Position numbers and translations under genes: made by a program. DNA of 64,000 nucleotides from Bretschneidera sinensis (lineage: Eukaryota > Streptophyta > Magnoliopsida > Brassicales > Akaniaceae), in contig CM043700.1 in assembly GCA_023935145.1 (NCBI GenBank), forward strand, positions 29,745,001 through 29,809,000, in the 5' to 3' direction. The notes under the pieces are model-generated. The model saw nothing but the letters and a program-made list of their open reading frames with translations. It ran no database searches and was not told the origin of the DNA. Numbering within the stretch: position 1 is the first letter of the stretch; each line of letters opens with the position of its first letter. Positions 46,431 through 58,695 of this stretch are shown here, piece by piece.

Positions 46431-47246
46431 AGCTACTAAAGAGAGAGCGCTTGAGTAGTCCAGGCTTTGATAAACATATAGCTCGAGCGCCTCTAGTGAG
46501 GTAAGTGGTACTGAGGCCACTGAGTACGATACATTTTTTATTTATTTATGTTTGTTTATTGTTCTTCATTATTTTTAACTTTTTCATCCTTTCTTTAGTT
46601 AATTTAGTGGTTTAGTGCATTCTGTCCTTGTGATTGAGCACACTTCACAGTGCACTCGAGCACAATCTCGCCATGCACCTAATGGCGGGTGAGCGTATCC
46701 ACACACACACACATCTTTACATAAGTGCGATCGAGCGCACTCGGGATAGAGAGTCACGTGCCTATTTTAGGTCATTTAATTTTTTTCCTCACATTCGCTC
46801 TCACTCTCTGCACTCTCTTGCACTCACCACTACACTTTCACTCTCTGCACTCATAGTACAACTATATCCACACCACCACACGCCACTCCTCACTACCACC
46901 AGGTAACCTCGTTTCCCTGTTTTGCACTTCACAGCCACACACGGTCACTTCACATATCCCCATATCCCCATTTCTTGCATATTCTTGTTGCTAATAATTG
47001 TATACAACGTGTTTCTTTTCTTTGTGGTTGGATTTGCTTGACATTGCAGGAGGTTAGGCACTTTCAGCCATTGTCGCCCACTGCTTGGGTTCACTGACGC
47101 CCACCATCTGTTCGACAAAAGACCTTAGTGACCTGCCAATAGGCGCGATCGAGCGCACGAAGGGTGAGATCTAATGCAATTGGCCCAGTGTGATCAATCG
47201 CACTTTTATGAGATCGAGTGCACCACTGTTGCAGATTGTGTCCAGA

Positions 47247-48395
47247 ATGCCTAAACACATTGCCTCCACATCTCGCGCTTCGGGAAGCCGAGCATAGTCT
47301 TCTTGACCTACTTTTGAGCAAAGAGAGATCTTGTTTGAAACCACATTTAACATAGACGGCGATTTCAAAAGCTTTGAAGCCACTCAATGGGCTGTTCAAG
47401 AGTTCAAACGTCGTGGTTTGAAAAGGTTGTTCAAGCTTATTAGCTCTATTGCCTACACCAAATTCGTTGTTCAGTTCTATGAGAACCTCTCATTTGACTG
47501 CAGCAGGCCGAGTGTCTTGTCCTTCTCTGTTCAGGGTAAGTACATTAACTTGACATCATCAGATATAACGAATACCCTCAAATTCAATGATGAATATCCA
47601 CCTGAGGGCACCTAATTGGACGAGTAACCGAAGTCTTTTTCCATTTCCACCATTATTGAGGACATGTGTGTCGGGCAGTATATAGATAGGCACAATAATG
47701 CTAGCAGCCGATCCAAGTTACCCCCACAACTCTGGCTTGTGGATTTTATTCTTCAGTGCAATATGTGCCCATTGGGACACGAGACTCAAAGATGTGACCA
47801 GTTCCTCCAAGCACTGTATGCCTTTCATAGAGGCCACTGGCATTCCATATCTGCGATCATTTGGAGCCAGATTCATAAGTTCTGGGACCATGTCCATGCA
47901 TGCCAGGTCACCACTGTTAATGCATGGGGGCTCCCGTTCCCATTCCTCCTCACTTACATTTTCAAGAAGGAGGGAATTAAGGGCTTCTCCATAGATGGAC
48001 CAGTCAGGGAGCACCCATTCTTTGGCAAGAATCAGTGGACCCAGAGCCAATCACACATGTCCAAAGGACTTCGAGGGCCTATACTTGCTGTTGAGAGGGT
48101 AGAGGATGACCCTATAGAGGCTGAAGACCCAACGACTAGCCAGACTTGGGAGGAGGACCATGTTGACATGGGACCTATAGAGTACCAGCACATTCTTGAG
48201 GAGATGTTCTCCTTTCGGTGTGAGCTAACTGATATTCAACGAGAGGATCGGGAGGGTACATGCCTAGTTCATCAGCGCATAGACAGTTTGAAAGCACGCT
48301 TTGAGAGGCAAGAAGCGATGCTCCAGGCCATTCTAGACCGATTACCTCTCACCTCAGGAGCCTCATCTTCAGCACCATATGGAGGCCAGCAGTGA
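47247..48395 (+). pseudogene. A2 extra downstream frame (env position), plant transposon-protein type
   Basis: One frame from the ATG at 47247 (MPKHIASTSRASGSRA) to the stop at 48395, 382 codons, broken by four stops: two near 47300 and two near 47615-47630. Blocks include SFEATQWAVQEFKRRGLKRL, FVVQFYENLSFDC, VQGKYINLTSSDI, then LPPQLWLVDFILQCNMCPLG, RGHWHSISAIIW and a charged C-terminal coil (RIDSLKARFERQEAMLQAIL). The pattern agrees with the family called putative plant transposon protein, which follows integrase in Athila-type elements. Its role is not known to me. There is no signal peptide or clear membrane segment, so no support for an envelope protein. The upstream gap 46431-47246 holds GCGATCGAGCGCA units and a CACTCTC-rich stretch. 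Confidence 0.7.
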
Positions 48396-49775
48396 GAGAG
48401 AGGTGCACCGTCTGGCTGAAGAGGTAAAACTTAGCGCTCGTGGGAGGTACCCCACAGCATACCTTTTTGTTTTCATTGTTTTTCCTATTTCTTTTACTGT
48501 TTATTTTTAGTATTTTTTTGTTTTTCAGTATTACTTTAGTATTTCTTTTTTAGGGACAATGTGTGCATCAGTTCAAGTTTGGGGGTGTGCTATGAGCCAT
48601 GCCAGTCAAGCTAGTTCTCCATCTCCCAGGTCAACTCTTTCCATGATTTTCACATATTGCAGACAATGTGTAATTGAAGTTTGGGGGTATAGGAGACATA
48701 TTCACACATTTTGTCCCAGTTTTTTTTATTTATTATTGTCTAAAAAAATAAATGCATGTTCATGTTATTTTGAATTTTGGTTGATCTTAACAAATACTGT
48801 GATATGATTTCATTAGTAAGCTTAAAAATCCTGAACACATCATCTGATAATAGATTTTTAAAGTTAGTTAGTTACTTTAGGCATTTAAGACACGAGCACA
48901 TTAGTACACAATTGTGTGAGGTATGACATATGATTTTAATGTGTATATTTCCATGGCTTAACTGAAACTGAATGACTTGTTGGATGAACACTGTGGCATA
49001 AAAAAGTAGAAAAAAAATTTTGCCCAAAAAAATAAAAATGCTCATAATGATCATGAATAAACTTTCCACTGAGTAACTGGACCTTTTGCCCCAGTAAGCA
49101 GTGAGTGTTCACATTAAAAGGTGTGAATTTTGCTCATAATGACCAATAATAAACTTTTCGCTAAGTAACTGGACCTCTTGCCTCAGTAAACAGTGAGTGT
49201 TCAAATCAAAATGTGGGAATTTTGCTTGGTAGCACTAAGGTCAATTTAGTTTCGTAGCCTTTTTGACTCAAGTTAGTAAGTCCTTAGGGGTGTCTTTACA
49301 CCTAATACCCTAAAACCATCTGGTTTAAGAGTCATTGACTCAACACTCGCTACATGGGTCAATTAGAAAGCTTAAGGGAACTAAACATGGCAAAGTCTCA
49401 TAATAAAGAAAGAAGGAAATAAAACTATGCCATTTTTGATCATTCTGATGGGAAATTCGGTGAATCTTGAGACATGGAGACATTACACATTGGAGTTATT
49501 TGAAAGCTTCATTTTTGTGTGCTAGTTCACTTTACACTGAGTCGGACTTGTGATGCCTTAGCCAGCCTCTTGTAAGTAACTAGATTTTAAAACTCCTATT
49601 CATTGCGAAGATGGGTTTGTGTTTTGAGCTTGCTCATGAATGGATATCATGGTTTTGTGTGCGACTTAAATTTTTGGACACCAAGAATGATGGATTTATC
49701 TTCGTCTTGTTTGCTTTTCATTTAGTTTTTAGTTTCGTATTGCTTAGGGACTAGCAATATGTAAGTTTAGGGGTG
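48396..49775 (+). other. A2 3' UTR and polypurine tract
   Basis: Starts with the GTCTGGCTGAAGAGG acceptor block (48410-48425) that borders the deletions in E1, Z and Y. Contains AAGTTTGGGGGTGTG near 48575, two copies of the conserved motif (49067-49122 and 49159-49217), and the tract GTAAGTTTAGGGGTG next to the 3' LTR. Confidence 0.8.
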
Positions 49776-50775
49776 TGATAAGTGCTTAAATATTCGTATT
49801 TAAGCTCTTTAATTTACATTTGTTAAGTTCCTATTTGTGTTATTTCATGCTATTTTATGTTTTTTTATGTGTTTTCTAGGTTTTTGAAGAAAATGAAGCA
49901 TTATCTGGCTTAGAGAACAAATTTGGAAGAACTGGAAGCTGCTTAGAGTGATTGAGCACAGTGCCTTGCAATCGAGTGCAACAGCACTCAAGTGCCCAAG
50001 CCAATGATCGAGCACACCAGCGCTTGCGCGCGTAAGAAGAGGCTTGAGAGCACCTGCACTCGAGCGCACGAGTCTGTGATCGAGCGCACACATGCATCAG
50101 TGGATAGTAAAATGGTAGAACCTATTTTGGAAAGAAGGGGTAGGTTTTGTTTTACGAGTTAGGGTTTTCAGATGTCCCTAAACCTTATAAATAGGCTTGT
50201 AAACACAGAAAGATAGAAGGGGGATTCGGAGAGAGATTGTGGAGACGAATTGACAACTTTTCTCCATAGTATTTTCGGGTTTCTTCTTCCCTTTATTTAT
50301 TTTATGAAGATGTTTAGCATTAAACTCATGTGTAACTAATTTACTAGTAAGGGCTTGATTGAAGCCCTGATTATGTTTACTCAACAATTCAGTATTGGCG
50401 CCTCTGCAATAGTTATATTATGATGCTTAACTTGATTAATGCTTGTTTTCTTGAATTGCTCATATGTGTTTCCCTGATCAACATATGCACGTGGTATGGA
50501 CTAGTTAGTTAAATGAATTTAGATGACCGAGTCTTGGGTTTAACAATAGTAATAAAAGAAATCCACGTCGGGTTCTTAAGTTAATCAACATGGGAAATCG
50601 GGAGTATATGCCATGCCCTAGGTCTCGTGTGTTTGTCAATTTTTATAGATATTATGCTTTCTTAGAGAACAACTTAGTATACACCATGCTAAATCCTTTA
50701 AGAAAGAAAAGAGTTAGAGTATACACCATGCCTAATTCGTTGCTTAGGGAAATCAATAGCTTAAGGAGTATACAC
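49776..50775 (+). repeat. A2 3' LTR, first part
   Basis: Matches the 5' LTR up to GAGTATACAC, where A3 inserted; TACAC at 50771-50775 is the target duplication. Confidence 0.92.
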
Positions 50776-51292
50776 TGATAAGTGCTTAAATAATCATATT
50801 TAAGCCCGTTAATTTACGCTTGTTAGGCTCTTTATTTATCTGTTTTAGTAGATTCTATTTCATTTTCATGTTTTATGTGTTTTTCACAGGGCTTGGGCAA
50901 AAAGATGACATTTTGGAGCTTTAAGGGATGAAAAGTAAAGTTTTGCAAATCCAGCGAGGTGCGCTTGAGTGCACCTCCTTTGGGCACGAGCGCACACACT
51001 CTAGAGGTGGCATAGCTAAATATAGAAAGAACTCTCCGAACCTCAAACAAGAAATTAGGGTTTCGGGACACCCTTAGGGCCCTATATATAGCCTTGTAAA
51101 ACATAGAAACCATACATTTTGTTTTAGACTTGAAGTTGCAAGCTTAGGAGAGGAATTGACGACTCGTCTCCCGAGAATTCTTCGGGTTTTATTTTTATGT
51201 TTTTATTTCATTATGGTTATAATGTTTAGTTCAACTAGCATTTGTAACTAAACTTTTATAGTTATGCTTTTCCACATATATATTCATTAATT
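50776..51292 (+). repeat. A3 5' LTR, U5 half deleted
   Basis: Begins TGATAAGTGC. TATA box CCCTATATATAGCC is near 51089. The LTR sequence stops at about 51292 (CATTAATTACC) and gag sequence follows directly. Confidence 0.88.
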
Positions 51293-51295
51293 ACC

Positions 51296-51998
51296 TTGGT
51301 TAGAGCCATGGCTGCTGTGGAGAGGAAACTAGACCTGTTGGTTAGAGCCATGGCTGCTCAGAATGCCTCACCTAACCCACCAGCTACACCACTCCAGGTA
51401 TGTACTATTTGTTCCCAATTTGATCATAATACTGATGTGTATCCTTTGTATTCATCTGCAGATCATGTGCGGGCAAACTTTATGGGACCAAACAACTATC
51501 CGCTAAAGAACAATCCTTATGCAAACACCTACAACCCTGGATGGTGGAATCACCCGAATTTTTCTTGGAGCAACAATCAGAACAGTCAAGGGCAGCAAAG
51601 AAACTTCCAACCAGCAGCCCACTCAGCTCTCGAGATAAAGAAAAGTGACCTCGAAAGTCTTGTGAGGCAATTGGCATCTCAGCAGCAACAACTAATGACT
51701 TCACAAGATCGGTTCATGGTAGATGAAAGGCAATTCCGGACTGAACTAAGGCAAATCACAGCAAAACATGAACAAGCCATCCAAAGGTTAGAGGTAAAAA
51801 TGGGACAATTGGCTAAAGAGCTGAGTGGCAGAAAGCAAAGTGAGATTCTAGCTCAACACCCTGGGGGACATCAACAACTGAAAGCTGTCACGATCCTTCG
51901 AAATGGTAAGGTGATAGGGACCAATGAATTTGAAAAAGCATCTCTAAAGAAACCATCAACATCAAAGGTGAGTGAGACGAAAAAAGTGAATCCACCAC
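51296..51998 (+). pseudogene. A3 gag C-terminal part
   Basis: Open to S1 and beyond: AMAAVERKLDLLVRAMAAQN, knuckle CTICSQFDHNTDVY with the last Cys changed to Tyr, NNYPLKNNPYANTYNPGWWN, then a Gln/Lys-rich coil (KHEQAIQRLEVKMGQLAKEL). The usual N-terminal capsid region is deleted. The sequence resumes after S1 at 53285 in the protease region. Confidence 0.85.
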
Positions 51999-53284
51999 TG
52001 TTGGGACGATTATCTACCTAAATAAATATGCAAATAACCGTACTAGTTTTAATTGCAAGTGCACAAGGTCAATGGTAGCATAGTGTGCAAGTGCGAGATC
52101 ATTTCCACATGGATTGGTGAATTTCGTTTTAGAATTAGTTTCTTCAAAGTAAAAAGAGAAATAACTATTGATTGTGAGTGAATAATAATAATGAGATCAT
52201 AAGACTACGATATCCATCACTAATTATACTTTCCCACTAAATAAGGTGCCAATGCTCTAGCCTTATCATGAATATTTAATGGTTGCCAACCTAAGGGCTT
52301 GGCCCATACCTTAGGCTATTGATCTCCCTATGAAACGAGTTAGGCATGGTGTATACTCTATCTCTTTTCTCTCTTAAGGGATTCAGCATGGGTGTATACT
52401 GAGTTGTTCCTTAAGAGAGCATGAGGGCTGTGGAGATTGACAACCACACAGGACTGAGGGCTTAGTCCGCTCCCGGTTTCCCATGTTGATTAACCCGAGA
52501 ATTCGGTGTGGAAATATCTTATTACTAATGTCAAACCTAAGACTCGGTCATCTAAATTGATTCGACTAACTTATTCATACCATATGCATACGTTGATCAG
52601 ACACACACATATGAGGAATTTAAATACAAAAAAGCATTAATCAAGTTAAACATTCTAACAAGGCTATATAAAGGTAATCAATGAATAAATATGTGGAAAA
52701 TCATAACTAGGGCTTCAATCGAGCCCTATAAGAGTTTAGTTACATATGCTAGTTAAACTAAACATTCTAGACATAATGAAATAAAATAGAAAAATAAAAC
52801 TGAAGAAGACTCGGGAGACGAGTCATCAATTCTTCTCCTAAACTTGCAACTTCAAGTCTAAAACAAAATGTGTGGTTTATGTGTTTTACAAGGCTATATG
52901 TAGGGCTCTCAAGGTGTCCTGAAACCCTAATTTCCTAATTGAGGTTCAAAAACTTCTTTCCTTATCTGGCTCTATCGTCTCTAGAGTGTTTTGCGCTCAA
53001 TAGTACTCGGTATGCACTCGAGTGCAAGTGTGCGCTCGAGCCTTCTTCAAGTGCGTTCGTGTGTCTGTGCACTCGATCACAAGGGAGATGCGCTCAAGCG
53101 CACCTTGCTGGATGGCAGAACTTGACTTTTAATCTTAACAGCTCCAAAATATCATCTTTTAGTCCAAGTCCTGTGAAAAACATATAAAACACGAAAATGA
53201 AGTAGAATCTACTGAAATAGATAAATAAAGAGCCTAACAAGCATAAATTAAGGGGCTTAAATACGACTATTTAAGCACTTATCA
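51999..53284 (-). repeat. Solo LTR S1 in A3
   Basis: Minus strand TGATAAGTGC...CGTCCCAACA, 1286 bp, with ACCAC at 51994-51998 and 53285-53289. By its U3 (TTCACAGGACTTGG, AAAAGATGATATTTTGGAGC on the minus strand) it belongs to the A3 LTR family. It is the most deeply nested unit of the window. Confidence 0.93.
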
Positions 53285-56200
53285 ACCACCCTTCCCGCAA
53301 AGGTTAGTGAAACAAAAAAAAAAAGAAAATAAACTGCTTGATATTTTTGAAACCTTGCGGAAAGTTGAAATAAACATCCATTTGTTAGATGCAATTCAAC
53401 AAATACCTGCCTATGCTAAATTCCTAAAAGATTGTTGCACTCATAAGAGAAAGTTTCAAGAGCACGATACTATAGCCTTAACTGAAGAAGCAAGTGCTGT
53501 GCTATTAAGAAAACTTCCACCAAAACTGAAAGATCCGGGTAGTTTTACTATTTCCTGTAGGATAGGTGATCAGTTGTTTGAGCGAGCATTACTAGATTTA
53601 AGAGTGGGTGTAAATTTGCTACCATACACAGTATTTGAAACTCTAGGATTGGGGGAGCTGCAACCAACTTCCATTACCTTACAGTTGGCAGATAGAAGTA
53701 TAAAAACACTTAGGGGTATTCTTGAGGATGTCCTGGTAAAGGTTGGTGAGTTCATTATACCTGCTGATTTCATTATGTTAGATATGGAGGAATGCCCTAT
53801 GTCATTACCCTTGCCCATCATTTTAGGAGGGCTCTGCATGAGAAATGCTGATACAAAGATTTGTGTGAAAAAGGGTATAGTAAGTATGAAGGTGAATGGT
53901 GAGAAAATAGAATTTAAAATATTTGATGCATTAAAATTACCTCAAGATGATATGAAATGCTTTAATGTATGTATGATGCACAGTTTTGTTGAACAAGCTT
54001 TTCAAGTCCAGCTCATCGATCCATTGAAGGCTATTATTACCCATAGCTTTACAACAGTGGATATTGAGTAAGAACCAGAAGATGTTACTAATGACATCAT
54101 GAAAGCTGTGCACCTCCTTGAGGCTTCTCCAAAATATTCAAGTAAGTATGCTCCTCCATTCGAAACTCTCATACCTACTAATAATACTCTTCTTCCTTCT
54201 ATTGTCCAGGCACCAACATTGGAATTAAAGCAATTGCTAGAGCATCTAACTTATGCCTACTTGGGAGAGAAGAAGACATTACCTGTGATTGTGGTTGCTA
54301 ATTTGAGTATTGGAGAAGAAGAAAAATTATTAAGAGTTCTTAGGGAGCATAGATCTGCCATTGGATGGACCATTGCTGACATTAAGGGGATAAGTCCAGC
54401 CAAGTGCATGCATAGTATCTACCTTGAGGATGAAGCAAGGCCCACTCAAGATGCTCAAGAAGACTTAACCCACACACGAAAGAGGTAGTAAAGGCCAAGG
54501 TATTAAAATTTCTAGATGTTGGCATTATTTACCCCATCTTAGACATTAAATGGGTAAGTCTGGTCCAAGTTGTTCCGAAAAAGAGTGGGATTACAGTGGT
54601 GAAGAATGAGGACGAGGAGCTCATACCTACAAAAACTGCAACTGGTTGAAGAGTATGTATTGACTACCGAGATTGAACAAAGTGACCAGAAAAGATCACT
54701 TCCCTTTGCCATTCATTGATCAGATGTTAGAGAGATTAGCTAGCCACAGCTATTATTGCTTCTTGGATGGGTACAGTGGGTACAACCAAATTGTTATAGC
54801 ACCCGAGGATCAAGAAAAGACTACCTTCACATGTCCTTTCGGTACATTTTCTTATCAAAGGATGCCGTTTGGTTTATGTAACGCGCCAACCACTTTTCAA
54901 AGATGTATGATGAGCATATTTTTCGATATGGTGTAGAAATACATTGAGGTATTCATACATGATTTCAGTGTCTTTGGTTCCAATTTTGATGAATGCCTAA
55001 GTCATCTAGAGAGTGTCCTCAAGAGATGTGAATAGAGCAATTTAGTGTTGAATTGGGAGAAATGTCACTTTATGGTCCAACAAGGCATTGTATTGGGCCA
55101 TTCCATCTCCAACAAAGGTATTGAGGTAGACAAGGCTAAAATAGACATCATTTCAAAGCTATCTCCCCTTCTCACAGTCAAGGGTGTTAGAAGCTTTCTC
55201 AGACATGTCGGTTTTTATAGACGATTCACCAAGGATTTCTCCAAGATCTCAAGACCTCTTTGTGCATTGTTAGTTAAAGATACCAAATTCGAGTGGACTG
55301 ATAACTGTATGACAGCTTTCAATACATTGAAGGATGTTCTAACCTATGCCCCAATAATGATGGCACCAAATTGGAATCTTCCATTCGAATTAATGTGTGA
55401 TGCTAGTGATTTCGCCTTGGGAGCTGTCCTAGGTCAAAGAGTCAATAAGGTACCTCATGCTATTTACTATGCTTCTAGAACTTTAAATGATGCTTAGCTT
55501 AATTATTCTACTACTGAAAAGGAATTGTTAGCTGCTATTTTTTCTTTAGAGAAGTTTAGATCATATCTTATTGGCTTTAAGGTTATTGTATTCACTGACC
55601 ATGTTGCTTTGAGATATCTGTTTTAGAAAAAAGATGCAAAGCATAGGTTAATCAGATGGGTACTCCTATTACAAGAATTCAATTTGGAAATCAAAGACAA
55701 GAAAGGCAGTGAAAATGCGGTTGCAGATCATTTATCAAGGCTACCCTATGAGGATGACAAAAAATGAGCTGCCCTTGAATGAGAACTTCCTTGATGAATA
55801 ATTATTCGCACTAGAGGTAAAATTTCCATGGTATGCTGATATTGTCAATTATCTAACTACTAAAGTTTTTCCCCCAGGTATCACCACGCAAGGAAAGAAG
55901 CAATTAATATCTATGTCTCGACACTACCATTGGGATGATCCCTACCTTTTCAAATTCTGCCCCGATCAGATCATCTGACAGTGTGTCTCTGAAGAGAAGC
56001 ATTTGAGCTTATTACAACATTGCCATCAGTTTGCTTGTGGAGGACATTTTGGGGCCAAGAAAACAACACTTAAGGTACTACAATCTGGTTTTTATTAGCC
56101 TAATCTATTTAAAAATGCCTTCACATTCTGCAGCTCATGTGATAGATGCCAACGGACAGGTAACATCTCATCCCGAAATCAGATGCCACTATAAAATATC

Positions 56201-56935
56201 CATATAGTAGAACTTTTTGATGTATAGGGCATTGATTTCATGGGTCCATTCCCCAATTCATTTGGTAATTTATGTATTCTTGTGGGTGTGGATTATGTGT
56301 CTAAATGGGTCGATGCTGTCCCCTCAAAGACTAATGATCATAAAGTGGTGTTAAAGTTTCTACAGGATAACATTTTTACCCGGTTCGGGACACCAAGAGC
56401 AATCATCAATAACGGAGGTAGCCACTTCCATCATCATCCTTTTGTCGCACTCATCAGAAAATATGGAATTACCCATAAGGTTGGCACCCCATATCACCCT
56501 CAGACTAGTGGCCAAGTGGAGATCAATAACCGAGAAATCAAAAGCAGCCTGGAGAGAACCGTGAATCCTAGTCGGAAGGATTGGTCTTTACGACTCAATG
56601 ATGCTCTGTGGGCATACAGGACAGCTTACAAGACACCAATTGGGATGTCCCCCTTACCGCTTAGTCTATGGAAAAGCATGCCATCTACCCGTAGAGCTAG
56701 AACATCGAGCAGATTGGGCAATTAAACAATTTAACTTTGATATGAAACAAGCGGGTGAAAAAAAGAGGCAACACTTAAATGAGCTAGAAAAATTACGATA
56801 TGATGCTTATGAGAGTGCCAAACTTTACAAGGAAAGGGCAAAGGCCGATCATGACAAAAAACTAGTGTGAAAAGAGTTTCACGTAGGACAAAGGGTGCTA
56901 CTCTATAATTCAAGATTAAAGCTGTTCCTAGGCAA
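53285..56935 (+). pseudogene. A3 protease-RT-RNase H-integrase
   Basis: The protease-linker frame is open 53307-54071, with ALLDLRVGVNLLPY (Arg for Gly after Asp-Leu). RT: FPLPFIDQMLERLASHSYYC, FLDGYSGYNQIVIAPEDQEK intact, but the catalytic site reads FIHDF with His for the first Asp (54958-54960). The RNase H motif MCDASDFALGAVLG and FTDH are kept. Integrase: HCHQFACGGHFG finger, FMGPFPNS, then INNGGSHF with Asn for the second catalytic Asp, Glu kept in QVEINNRE. Stops near 54070, 54650, 54935, 55035, 55497, 55624. Two catalytic residues are lost, so this copy cannot supply RT or integrase. Confidence 0.88.
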
Positions 56936-58695
56936 ACTCAAGTCCCATTGGGCTGGTCCATATGTGGTCACCAAGGTCTTTCCACATGGGGCTTTGGAGA
57001 TTCATAGCCCTAATAGTAATCAGACATTTACAGTCAATGGATACTGAGTCAAACAATACCTCGATCTCACCATACCTCATCGGGATAAGGACTTAACACT
57101 TCAAACTGTACAATATATAGCTGATCCTCGGACACCTGAACCACTTGAACTCTCAGTTTCTGTCACACATAACGTCATTACTTGATGCATTGTGATCGAG
57201 CGCACATACCACTTGCGATCGAGCACATTTACACCAGAAGCTACACTCAAACGCCTAAGCAAGTAGTCTGCACCACCTGATGACCAGCGGTGAGAGGATA
57301 CTTCGTCTGGCTAAAGACGTAAAACTTAGCGCTTATGGGAGGCACCTCAAAGCATATCCTTTTCATTATCATATTTTTCTTTTATTTATGTTTATATTTA
57401 CATGTTTATTATCTATATTTCTTGTTTTTCGACACAATGTTTATTTTTCTTTGTCAGGAACTTAGTGCGTGCATCCAGTTCAAGTTTGGGGACGTGTACG
57501 AGCAATACAAGCAATCTAGTTCTCCATCTCCCAAGTCAGATCTTTCCATGCCACACACACACTGGAAACAATGTGTATATTAATTTTGAGGGTAGTGGGA
57601 GACACATGCACACACTCAAAAAGCATGCACACACTAGGTTCCAGTTTTTTTATTTATTTTTTTTTTAAGAAAAGATAAATGCAGGTTCATTTTGTGATAA
57701 AATTTTGGTTGAAATAAAAATATTATAAAACTTCATTAGTAAGCTTAAAATCTAGAACACATAGTCTTTTAAATAGGGATTTTAAAAATTTTAGTTTCCT
57801 ACCTCAAGGCACTTAAGAATTCACGAGTTTGATCCCGATCTAACACGAGCATAGTAGCACGCATTTGTGTGGGGTATTACATATAATTCTTATGTATATG
57901 TTTCCATGACCTAGCTGTAATCAAATAACTTGTTAAAAGAACACTTTGACATAAGAAAAATAAAGAAAAATGTCCATCATTTCCACTAAGTAACTGGACC
58001 TCTTGCCTCAGTAAGCAGTGAGTGTTCACGTCAAAAGGTGGGAATTAAGCATTTAATGATCATAATAAAAATTTTCACTGAGTAACTGGGCTTCTTACCT
58101 CAGTAAGCAGTGAGTGTTCACGTCAAAAGGTGGAAATTTCACTTAGAAGCATTAAGACCTGTTAGTTCCGTAGCCTTTTTGACTCGAGTTAGTAACTCCT
58201 TAGGAGTGTCTTTACACCTAATGCCCTAAAACCATCTGGTTTGGGAGTCATTGGCTAAACACTCGTTACAAGGGTCAATTAGAAAGCTTAATGGAACTCA
58301 ACATGGCAAAAAAAGTAAAGTGATAAAAAAAAAGAAGCAAGCATTATGCCATTTTTGTTTTTTAATAAGGAATTCAATGAAGGTTTGGGCACCGAAACAC
58401 TATACATCAAAATTATTTGGAAGCCCCATCTTATATATGCCTAAGTCATCACACACAAATCAAACTCGCGATGCCTTAAGCCACCCTTAGGTAAGTAACA
58501 TGAGCTTTTAAAGACTCTAATTCAATACAAAAATGTGTTTTTATTATAAGCTTACTCATGAATGGTCATCATGGTTTTATGTGCAACCCAAATTTTTGGT
58601 TATCATGAAAAATGCATTTATCTTTAAATTTTGTTTTGACATAGTCTTTTCGTTTTGTATTGCTAAGGGATTAGCAATATGTAAGTTTGAGGGTG
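56936..58695 (+). other. A3 3' UTR
   Basis: After the integrase tail come a few GCGATCGAGCGCA units (57190-57255), the acceptor-like TCGTCTGGCTAAAGACG (57303-57320), then a UTR like that of A2. Two conserved motif copies (57984-58041 and 58076-58133). The tract AAGTTTGAGGGTG lies next to the 3' LTR. Confidence 0.78.

Noticed and set aside
47247..48395. Envelope-like gene, making A2 an endogenous retrovirus-like element
   Set aside because: No signal peptide, fusion peptide or membrane segment is visible; the sequence fits the plant transposon-protein family instead.
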